From positions 1-9,039 of the forward strand of contig JAGLWO010000001.1 in assembly GCA_023133395.1 (NCBI GenBank): a stretch of DNA of 9,039 nucleotides, written 5' to 3'. The notes beneath the pieces are model-generated. The model was not told the origin of the DNA and did not search any database. It saw nothing but the letters and a program-made list of their open reading frames with translations. Below, in pieces: positions 1-5,591 of the stretch; position 1 is the first letter of the stretch, and every line of letters begins with the position of its first letter. A program made the position numbers and the translations under genes. This stretch comes from Candidatus Cloacimonadota bacterium. Lineage in GTDB: Bacteria > Cloacimonadota > Cloacimonadia > Cloacimonadales > TCS61.

Positions 1-1
1 C

Positions 2-325
2 TGCTATCTTTATCGAATAGTTCCTGGAGCAAATTGGATTATCAGTTTAGTAATTTTATTATTTATTGGATTTTTCACTTTTGGACCTCACGTGCTTCTT
101 GTAGCTGCATTACCGGCAGATCTGGGCACAAGAAAAGCCGCATCTTCTGTAACTGGTTTTATCGATGCTATGGGTTATGTTGGTGCAAGTTTAACAGGCG
201 TTGGAACAGGTTATTTAATCGACAATTTCAGTTGGAATGCAGCTTTTGGATTCTGGATTTCCGGAGCAATACTCGCTGCAATTATGATTACATTCGTCTG
301 GAAATATGAATTAAAAAAAGTGTAA
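2..325 (+). CDS. MFS transporter, OPA-like, C-terminal fragment
   Basis: The frame is open from the left edge of the window and ends at TAA 323-325, giving the last 107 residues of a membrane transporter whose start lies outside. Three hydrophobic segments are visible, consistent with TM10-TM12 of a 12-helix major facilitator protein: about residues 11-35, 45-70 and 77-99. The motif GPHVLL, then a DLGTRKAASS stretch, then GFIDAMGYVGA and a GYLID-x4-W pattern resemble the C-terminal half of the OPA family (GlpT/UhpT and relatives), which exchange phosphorylated organic compounds for phosphate. That placement is by family pattern; the substrate cannot be read from this fragment. The in-frame GTG at 92 lies inside a helix and is not a start. 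The gene converges on the minus-strand CDP-alcohol gene and ends at a shared hairpin terminator. Confidence 0.82.
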   Translation, partial: CYLYRIVPGANWIISLVILLFIGFFTFGPHVLLVAALPADLGTRKAASSVTGFIDAMGYVGASLTGVGTGYLIDNFSWNAAFGFWISGAILAAIMITFVWKYELKKV

Positions 326-340
326 AATAAATTTCCTATT

Positions 341-380
341 AAAATCCTTATAATCATTTGTTGTTTATAAGGATTTTTTT
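341..380. terminator. Hairpin terminator between convergent genes
   Basis: A perfect 13-base inverted repeat (341-353 with 365-377) encloses an 11-base loop. On the plus strand it runs into a T-tract at 374-380, so it looks like an intrinsic terminator for the MFS gene, whose stop is 15 bases upstream. The TGA stop of the minus-strand gene (354-356) lies in the loop and its last codons form the right arm. In the minus direction the T-tract is short, so termination of that gene here is plausible but weaker. The stem is AT-rich with only two G-C pairs (CC/GG). Confidence 0.7.
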
Positions 381-1277
381 ATTTACTCTAACTTGAATTA
401 TCCAGAGTACAATCATCCAGATATTTGCCAATCCAATTGTATAAATAAAGAAAATTATCGGTCTGAACAAAATCGCTGATATAATAAATACAAAAGCATG
501 TGCAGTAGGTCCAATCCAGAACCAGAGACGTATTAACATATTGTTGGCACTATAATACGTTTCACGGTCATATTCTTCTTTTTCATCTAAATGAAAAACT
601 TGAAGATGTGAATATCCCAGATAGATAGCGATAAGAATCTTATCCAGAAGTTTTCCTTTTTCATGTTCTATTTTATCCAATTCTTCGGTAAAATGCTTTT
701 TCTCTTCCCAGGTGGATTTAATTTTCCCAAGACCATGAGCCATAAATTCATTTCTATAGTAATCTACAAGCATGGCATGAAAAATCTGGCTGGCAGCTGC
801 TATGATAAGAAGTGTCCAATGAGACATTGAAAGAGAAAAGGAAAGTTGGTAATTTGCATTAGATAAACCAATTCCTAGACCAACATAAACTGATATTCCA
901 ACAACATAATCAGCAAATCCGTCAATAATGCGTCCAACAGCAGTTCCACTATTTTTCAAGCGTGCTATCATTCCATCCACACAGTCCAGAACCATACTCA
1001 AAAAGTATAATCCCCCGGCAATTACAAAGAAGGTTAAAGTTCCTCTGGAAAAGAAAAAGCCACTTACCAATCCAACCAGAATAACTACTAAAGAAACCTG
1101 ATTTGGAGTAACATTTGTGGGATATAACATTTTTACAAATATAAAGGCAAGAGGTCTTAGAATATAGAGCGTTAGGGTTTCATCAAAAATAGCATGCTTT
1201 ATTGATCTTTTAAAATCTTTAAACATTCTGATGTTGTATTCTGTGAAGTTGTTTCTTACTTTTTTATTCTTAGACAT
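354..1277 (-). CDS. CDP-alcohol phosphatidyltransferase family protein
   Basis: This 307-residue integral membrane protein carries the complete family signature D-x2-D-G-x2-A-R-x8-G-x3-D-x3-D, at D98, D101, G102, A105, R106, G115, D119 and D123. The four aspartates bind the two catalytic metal ions in the family. Such enzymes move a phospho-alcohol or phosphatidyl group between a CDP-activated donor and an alcohol, making phospholipids or related compounds. Hydrophobic segments lie at about 35-52, 60-78, 80-97, 121-138, 152-170, 250-270 and 272-298. A charged stretch at about 180-245 interrupts the helices and makes the protein longer than a typical 180-200 residue PgsA. The alcohol and lipid substrates cannot be assigned; PgsA, PIS, DIPPS-like or choline/ethanolamine phosphotransferase-like roles are all possible. 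It follows the LicD-like gene by 8 bases with only a distant purine-rich site upstream of its ATG, so it is probably translated from the same mRNA. Confidence 0.88.
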   Translation of the reverse strand: MSKNKKVRNNFTEYNIRMFKDFKRSIKHAIFDETLTLYILRPLAFIFVKMLYPTNVTPNQVSLVVILVGLVSGFFFSRGTLTFFVIAGGLYFLSMVLDCVDGMIARLKNSGTAVGRIIDGFADYVVGISVYVGLGIGLSNANYQLSFSLSMSHWTLLIIAAASQIFHAMLVDYYRNEFMAHGLGKIKSTWEEKKHFTEELDKIEHEKGKLLDKILIAIYLGYSHLQVFHLDEKEEYDRETYYSANNMLIRLWFWIGPTAHAFVFIISAILFRPIIFFIYTIGLANIWMIVLWIIQVRVNKKILINNK

Positions 1278-1285
1278 TTGCTTAT

Positions 1286-2470
1286 TTAAAATCCTTTTTC
1301 TGCAATAGTTCCATTATCAATACTAGGATCAAACTCAGGATCAGGCACCCGCCAGTTTCCATAATTCAGATCAAGATATTCTTCCACGTGAGATGGAATT
1401 TTAACCTTTCTTCCTTCCCAGGTTATTGTATCCAGATTATCGAAAAACTTGCTTTCAGAGTGTTTCAGTGCATTCATTATTATCCAGTGCATACGATCTT
1501 CAACTTTATATTTACAAAATAGATCAATATGAAAATTTATTTGAAATAACCTTTCAAAGGGTGTTTTCAATTTTAATGAACGGAATCTTCCCGGTAGCCA
1601 TAAACTTGAAGTCATTTTTCTTTTCACAACGAATACTGGAAAAAATTTATACCTGATCTTCCAGACCTTTTCTGCATATTCTCCTGGTATCCCCATATCA
1701 GCATCGTGGTCCCAGGGTAAGAGGTCTCCGTCACGAATTATTCCCAGCAGGGTTCCCTCATCTAACCAGTAGGGAATATTGTTTTTATCCAGGATTTTAA
1801 TTGTATATAAAATCAATTTTTTCATCCGAACGAAATATTTACCCTGCAATTGGATTCTTTTCTTTATATATTTTTTTATTCTTTTCTTAGTAGGAATTTT
1901 TTTAATAGTTTCATCATCAACTATTGAGTGATCGTGAATACTGCTTATCCAGTATTTCTGTACTTTTTTCCAGTTTCCGTACCTTGCTTTCAGATAATTT
2001 TCCACATCAGAGGGAATAGGATATTCCTGGTCATTTATATTGATCTTATCTAGATTTTCAAAATAATGAGAATGCACCCATTTACAGCTTCTTTTATCTA
2101 CCCAAATGTATTTATCGTTTTTTTTGTATTTAAATGTTATCCTTATTTTTAATCCTGCCTTGCTGCTTCTTTTCCATTTTTTTAAAATCACAATCTTTGA
2201 AAAGTCATTCGGAATCCATTTTCTTCCAGAAAGATCAATTACTTCTTTTAGTCTGTATTGGGGTGCGAATTCCTTTTCAAACGCTTTAAATTTTTCAAAG
2301 TATTTTCCTGGAATTGAGATATCGATATTTTTATGCAATGGAATACTCTCCCCATCTCGTACGATACCCAATAAAGTACCAGAATCCAACCAGAAAGGAA
2401 TTTTATACTTATTTAAAATCCGAATTGTTTTTATAAACATCCTGCTGCTAAGTTTTCCGTTGACTTTCAT
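1286..2470 (-). CDS. Tandem-duplicated LicD/fukutin-like transferase
   Basis: The 394-residue protein has no signal peptide or membrane segment and is probably cytoplasmic. It consists of two homologous halves, about 5-190 and 210-394, each with an IP-[FY]-WLD-x-GTLLGI-[VI]-RDG block near its start and an IPS-x-V-x2-YL-x3-YGNW block near its end. This is the LicD/FKRP-type nucleotidyltransferase fold, whose characterised members transfer phosphocholine or phosphoribitol from CDP-alcohols to glycans. The second copy keeps the expected acidic residues (D254, D256, D258, and D316 in an HID motif). The aligned positions in the first copy are H46, N48, D50 and R110, so only the second half looks catalytic. 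The start is fixed by a Shine-Dalgarno AGAGGA (2474-2479) just upstream and by the match of residues 5-20 to the start of copy two. Its partner gene follows by 8 bases. Acceptor and donor are unknown. Confidence 0.82.
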   Translation of the reverse strand: MKVNGKLSSRMFIKTIRILNKYKIPFWLDSGTLLGIVRDGESIPLHKNIDISIPGKYFEKFKAFEKEFAPQYRLKEVIDLSGRKWIPNDFSKIVILKKWKRSSKAGLKIRITFKYKKNDKYIWVDKRSCKWVHSHYFENLDKININDQEYPIPSDVENYLKARYGNWKKVQKYWISSIHDHSIVDDETIKKIPTKKRIKKYIKKRIQLQGKYFVRMKKLILYTIKILDKNNIPYWLDEGTLLGIIRDGDLLPWDHDADMGIPGEYAEKVWKIRYKFFPVFVVKRKMTSSLWLPGRFRSLKLKTPFERLFQINFHIDLFCKYKVEDRMHWIIMNALKHSESKFFDNLDTITWEGRKVKIPSHVEEYLDLNYGNWRVPDPEFDPSIDNGTIAEKGF

Positions 2471-2489
2471 TAATCCTCTGTGGCAGATA

Positions 2490-2516
2490 AATTTAGAATT
2501 GGTTATTAATTGTCAA
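2490..2516 (-). promoter_or_regulatory. Candidate sigma70-type promoter for the LicD operon
   Basis: Reading on the minus strand, a perfect TTGACA (2516-2511) is followed after 15 bases by TAAATT (2495-2490), matching four of six -10 positions. Spacing is short and the leader would be only about 13 bases, so the -35 box is the stronger part of the call. A separate TATACT (2546-2541) further upstream has a good -10 shape but no recognisable -35. Confidence 0.35.
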
Positions 2517-2595
2517 GATTATTGAATTTATTCTCTTTTGAGTATAGACTCGTAAATCAGAGAGTAGTTTTTCTAAAACAAGGATATTTTAATTA

Positions 2596-2623
2596 TTGAC
2601 AACTAACCCGAATGAAATATAAA
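2596..2623 (+). promoter_or_regulatory. Sigma70-type promoter for the maf operon
   Basis: A perfect -35 TTGACA (2596-2601) is separated by 16 bases from TATAAA (2618-2623), five of six to the -10 consensus. Transcription would begin near 2630, leaving about 40 bases of leader before the Maf start at 2672. The leader holds the Shine-Dalgarno-like GAAAGGAAAG at 2653-2662. Confidence 0.65.
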
Positions 2624-2671
2624 AAAATTAATAATTAGTTTTTCAAATATTTGAAAGGAAAGATTATCATT

Positions 2672-3250
2672 ATGATCCATAATCTTCTTAAAGATAAGCA
2701 GGTCATTTTAGCTTCAGCGTCCCCCAGACGAAAAGAAATATTTAATCTTATTGGTATTAATGCTCTTCAAATGCCTGCCTATATCGATGAAGATGTCATT
2801 AATAATAATCCCCGTAAATTAGTAAAACTTCATGCAAAAAACAAGGCAATAGAAATTAGAAAAAAGGTCCAAAGTGAATATGTTATTGTAGCTGCTGATA
2901 CTATTGTTTACCATAATAACGAAGTTTTAGGTAAGCCAAGAAATGTATATCAGGCTGCAGAATTTCTAACCAGGCTTTCTAATTCTTATCACTACGTTTA
3001 TACTGGTGTAGCCATTGCATATAAACACCAATTGATTTCTGATTTTGAAAAAACACGGGTTGAGTTCAAACCTCTTACTGCTCAGGAAATTGAAGAGTAT
3101 ATCAAAACGAAGGAACCTCTTGATAAAGCCGGAGCATATGGAATTCAGGGATTTGGATGTCAATTCATAAAAAGACTTTCTGGCTGTTATTTTAATGTGA
3201 TGGGGTTTCCAGTACAATTATTTTACGAAATGCTAAAAAAAATATTATGA
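2672..3250 (+). CDS. maf: Maf-family nucleotide pyrophosphatase
   Basis: The 192-residue product has the full Maf/ITPase-like pattern: S15-A-S17-P-R-R20 near the N-terminus, a D40-containing IDED segment, the HAKNKA stretch, the catalytic AADT (D76), LGKP (K88), a YTGVA strand, and an LDKAGAYGIQG block with Q159 before an NVMGFP motif. Family members hydrolyse non-canonical or excess nucleoside triphosphates to the monophosphate and pyrophosphate in the cytoplasm. The DKAGAYGIQG form with glutamine is typical of the YhdE-type (dTTP/UTP) branch, an assignment made by motif only. I chose ATG 2672 because it gives the usual family length and lies 12 bases after AAGGA; an in-frame TTG at 2651 would add seven residues but overlaps that ribosome-binding site. 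The TGA stop overlaps the next ATG. Confidence 0.92.
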   Translation: MIHNLLKDKQVILASASPRRKEIFNLIGINALQMPAYIDEDVINNNPRKLVKLHAKNKAIEIRKKVQSEYVIVAADTIVYHNNEVLGKPRNVYQAAEFLTRLSNSYHYVYTGVAIAYKHQLISDFEKTRVEFKPLTAQEIEEYIKTKEPLDKAGAYGIQGFGCQFIKRLSGCYFNVMGFPVQLFYEMLKKIL

Positions 3251-4722
3251 AATTATTGAATAATGCAAAATTTTATTCTATGCGTAATGAAGGTGATTTA
3301 TTTTCTGCAGTCTTAGTAGATAATGATAAGATTAAAGATATATTTACAAATATTCCAGATATAAAAAATGTGGAGAAAATAGACCTTAATGGTTCTTATG
3401 TTTATCCTGGTTTTATCGATACTCATACTCATTCTTTTGAAGGTGGATTATATAGTTTTGGTGTTAATCTGGAAGATGCAAAATCATTAAATGAAGTATT
3501 TGCAAAATTAGCAGAAACAGAACCAATCAGTGGTAAAATTCTTGCATTCAAATTTGATGAAAACAATATCAAAGAAAAAAGGTTCCCAACTTCACAAGAA
3601 CTCGATAAAATTTTTCCTGACATCCCTGTATTTCTGAGAAGAGTCGATGGACATTCCTGTGTTATCAATACTATTGCAGCAAAACAAATAGATTGGGAAA
3701 AGCTGCTCCCTGACAACTTCAATGGATACTTGAATAAACGCCTGAATGGAAAAGCATCAAACTGGTTTCAAAAGAATATTACGGATGAATACATATTACA
3801 GACTTATAAAAAAGCAGCTGAGCTTGCTATTAAGACAGGGCATACAACCGTTCATACGATGATTGGAGATGCTAAATCTGACATAAAACATTTGAAACTG
3901 ATAGAAGACAATATAAACTCGTTTCCAGTTGATTTTGTCCTCTACCCACAAATAACGGATGTAGATAAAACCCTTGAGCTTGGCTCCCCTAGAATCGGGG
4001 GATGTATTTTGGCAGATGGTTCTTTCGGTTCCCATACTGCAGCGCTATTAGAGCCCTATAACGACCAACCAGATAACTTCGGATGTCTATACCATTCAGA
4101 TGAATTCTGGGAAAATTTTATTAGAAAAGCTCATAATAATAATCTTCAGATTGCTGTTCACTGCATCGGAGATGCAGCAATTTCTCAAATCCTGAAGTTT
4201 TATGAAAAAGTGCAAATGGAGCAACCTAAAGACCTCCGGCATGAAATCATTCATAATGAACTTACTTCTGATGAAATACTCGATAGAATTGCACAAACCA
4301 GAGTTAGTGCAGTAATGCAACCTACGTTCGATAGACTCTGGGGTGGAGAAAACGCACTCTATGAAACAAGATTGGGAAAGGAAAGAACTTTCAGAACCAA
4401 TAGACTTGCTTCAATATACAATCGTGGCATATTGCTTACTGGTAGTTCTGACTGGTATATAACAGAAATGAATGCTCTCAAAGGAATAGATGCTGCAGTT
4501 AGAATTCACAATGAAAATGAAAGATTAACACCTTATCAGGCAGTAGAGATCTATACAAAAAATGCAGCAAGGCTCTCATTTGATGAAGATAGACTCGGTA
4601 CAATTGAAATTGGAAAGCAGGCTGACATGGTTTGTTTGAATGAAGATATATTTAGCTCCGAATCAATTACTGATATAAAAATAAAATATGTTATAAAAAA
4701 AGGTGAAATAAAAGAACTTTAA
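3247..4722 (+). CDS. YtcJ-like metal-dependent amidohydrolase
   Basis: This 491-residue protein has the architecture of the amidohydrolase_3 (YtcJ/NfdA) branch: a short N-terminal beta segment, a PGFIDTHTH motif with metal ligands H60 and H62, a VDGHS segment (H136), a DGSFGSHTAAL segment starting at D257, HCIGD (H305, D309), H332/H336, and GSSDW with D402 as the likely catalytic aspartate, then an IG-KQADMV C-terminal strand. Members hydrolyse amides, formamides or related bonds, usually with zinc; the substrate is unknown here. There is no signal peptide, so it is probably cytoplasmic. Its ATG lies within the Maf stop (ATGA at 3247-3250), which implies translational coupling. No terminator separates it from the downstream Fe-S gene. 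Length is a little shorter than the 530-560 residues common in the family. Confidence 0.88.
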   Translation: MKLLNNAKFYSMRNEGDLFSAVLVDNDKIKDIFTNIPDIKNVEKIDLNGSYVYPGFIDTHTHSFEGGLYSFGVNLEDAKSLNEVFAKLAETEPISGKILAFKFDENNIKEKRFPTSQELDKIFPDIPVFLRRVDGHSCVINTIAAKQIDWEKLLPDNFNGYLNKRLNGKASNWFQKNITDEYILQTYKKAAELAIKTGHTTVHTMIGDAKSDIKHLKLIEDNINSFPVDFVLYPQITDVDKTLELGSPRIGGCILADGSFGSHTAALLEPYNDQPDNFGCLYHSDEFWENFIRKAHNNNLQIAVHCIGDAAISQILKFYEKVQMEQPKDLRHEIIHNELTSDEILDRIAQTRVSAVMQPTFDRLWGGENALYETRLGKERTFRTNRLASIYNRGILLTGSSDWYITEMNALKGIDAAVRIHNENERLTPYQAVEIYTKNAARLSFDEDRLGTIEIGKQADMVCLNEDIFSSESITDIKIKYVIKKGEIKEL

Positions 4723-4731
4723 AATTTTCAT

Positions 4732-4767
4732 TTGACACTTTATATCTATCTGAATAAGAAATATTCA
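4732..4767 (+). promoter_or_regulatory. Possible promoter with small dyad before Fe-S gene
   Basis: A perfect TTGACA (4732-4737) lies just after the amidohydrolase stop, but the best -10 at 17 bases is TAAGAA (4755-4760), only three of six to consensus. Overlapping it is a perfect 6-base inverted repeat TGAATA-N5-TATTCA (4751-4756 with 4762-4767) immediately upstream of the next start. The dyad could be an operator or a chance pattern in AT-rich DNA. Confidence 0.28.
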
Positions 4768-4771
4768 AAAA

Positions 4772-5539
4772 ATGACCGGGAAACTTATGGATAAATTTCA
4801 AATCAGAAAGTTGTTTCAATATGTCTTTTTAGGAATCTGGCTACTATTGCTTCTATATCTGATTCCTATCAAAATTCACACCTGTCATCAATTCTGTCCA
4901 TATTCTGTTATATGCTTTGGACCAATGATTTTTAGAGGTTTGTCAGTTTACTTTATTGCAGTTATCATTGGTTTAATTATATTGATATCAACTATCTTTA
5001 TAGGCAGAAGGTTTTGCGGGTATATTTGCTTTTTAGGGACTATACAGGAATATATTTTCAAGCTAAATCCATTTAAAACCAAAACCCGAATTTCTCATAA
5101 ATTAGATAAACACATTAAGATTTTAAAATACTTAGTTCTTATTATCACACTTTACATGTCCATTGCTCTAATTCAATATTTGTATATGCAGTTCTGTCCT
5201 ATTGTGATTTTATCATTTCCGGGAGCCATTAAGAAGTTAGGGATAATAACCCTTTTAATATTATTCATCGGTGGCTTTTTTATCGAAAGATTCTGGTGTA
5301 GATATTTATGTCCCTATGCAGCTTTGATGAATGTATTTCAGTTTTTCGGGAAGTTGTTAGGCATCAAAAAGCATATGATAAATCGAAATTGGGAAATTTG
5401 TGTTGATTGTAATATCTGCATTGAAAACTGTTCGATGAATATAGATATTTCCAAATATGAAGAAATATCAGACCCCAATTGTATTCATTGTTTAAAGTGT
5501 ATTAAATTCTGTCCTAAAGCAAACTGTATTTCTTATTAA
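4772..5539 (+). CDS. NapH-like membrane protein with two [4Fe-4S] clusters
   Basis: The 255-residue protein has hydrophobic segments at about 13-33, 56-78, 119-141 and 153-172, followed by a C-terminal ferredoxin domain. Two classic cluster motifs C-x2-C-x2-C-x3-C are present: C210/C213/C216/C220 and C237/C240/C243/C247. Membrane-side cysteine motifs C82-x3-C86 and C176-x3-C180-P match the NapH/NosR/YccM-type polyferredoxin family, with the first lacking the usual proline; C38, C42 and C142 are further conserved-looking cysteines. Family members pass electrons from quinol or other carriers to periplasmic or cytoplasmic partners. No reductase or NapG/NosZ partner is encoded nearby, so the role is unassigned. 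The start is uncertain: ATG 4772 and ATG 4787 both lack a strong Shine-Dalgarno. The gene may be read through from the amidohydrolase or from its own promoter. Confidence 0.85.
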   Translation: MTGKLMDKFQIRKLFQYVFLGIWLLLLLYLIPIKIHTCHQFCPYSVICFGPMIFRGLSVYFIAVIIGLIILISTIFIGRRFCGYICFLGTIQEYIFKLNPFKTKTRISHKLDKHIKILKYLVLIITLYMSIALIQYLYMQFCPIVILSFPGAIKKLGIITLLILFIGGFFIERFWCRYLCPYAALMNVFQFFGKLLGIKKHMINRNWEICVDCNICIENCSMNIDISKYEEISDPNCIHCLKCIKFCPKANCISY

Positions 5540-5541
5540 TA

Positions 5542-5574
5542 AAAAAGCACCCGAAATTAATCGGGTGCTTTTTC
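5542..5574. terminator. Strong bidirectional intrinsic terminator
   Basis: A perfect 13-base stem (5542-5554 with 5561-5573) containing the GC-rich core GCACCCG/CGGGTGC surrounds the 6-base loop AATTAA. A-runs on the left and T-runs on the right make it suitable for both directions. It begins three bases after the stop of the Fe-S gene and lies 18 bases from the stop of the converging lipoprotein gene at 5592. Confidence 0.93.
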
Positions 5575-5591
5575 TTAATTATCTGTTTAAC

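Noticed and set aside
34..309. Plus-strand open frame of 91 codons with many cysteines and aromatic residues
   Set aside because: It lies in another frame over the MFS transporter fragment, whose family motifs are unmistakable; its composition is that of a shadow frame.
2106..2525. Plus-strand open frame of 139 codons opposite the LicD-like gene
   Set aside because: It is antisense to the well-supported LicD-like protein, is rich in F, L and S as expected from the reverse of Lys-rich coding sequence, and has no ribosome-binding site or recognisable motif.
2651..2671. TTG at 2651 as the start of Maf
   Set aside because: It overlaps the only purine-rich ribosome-binding site (2653-2662) and adds seven residues not expected for the family; ATG 2672 is better placed.
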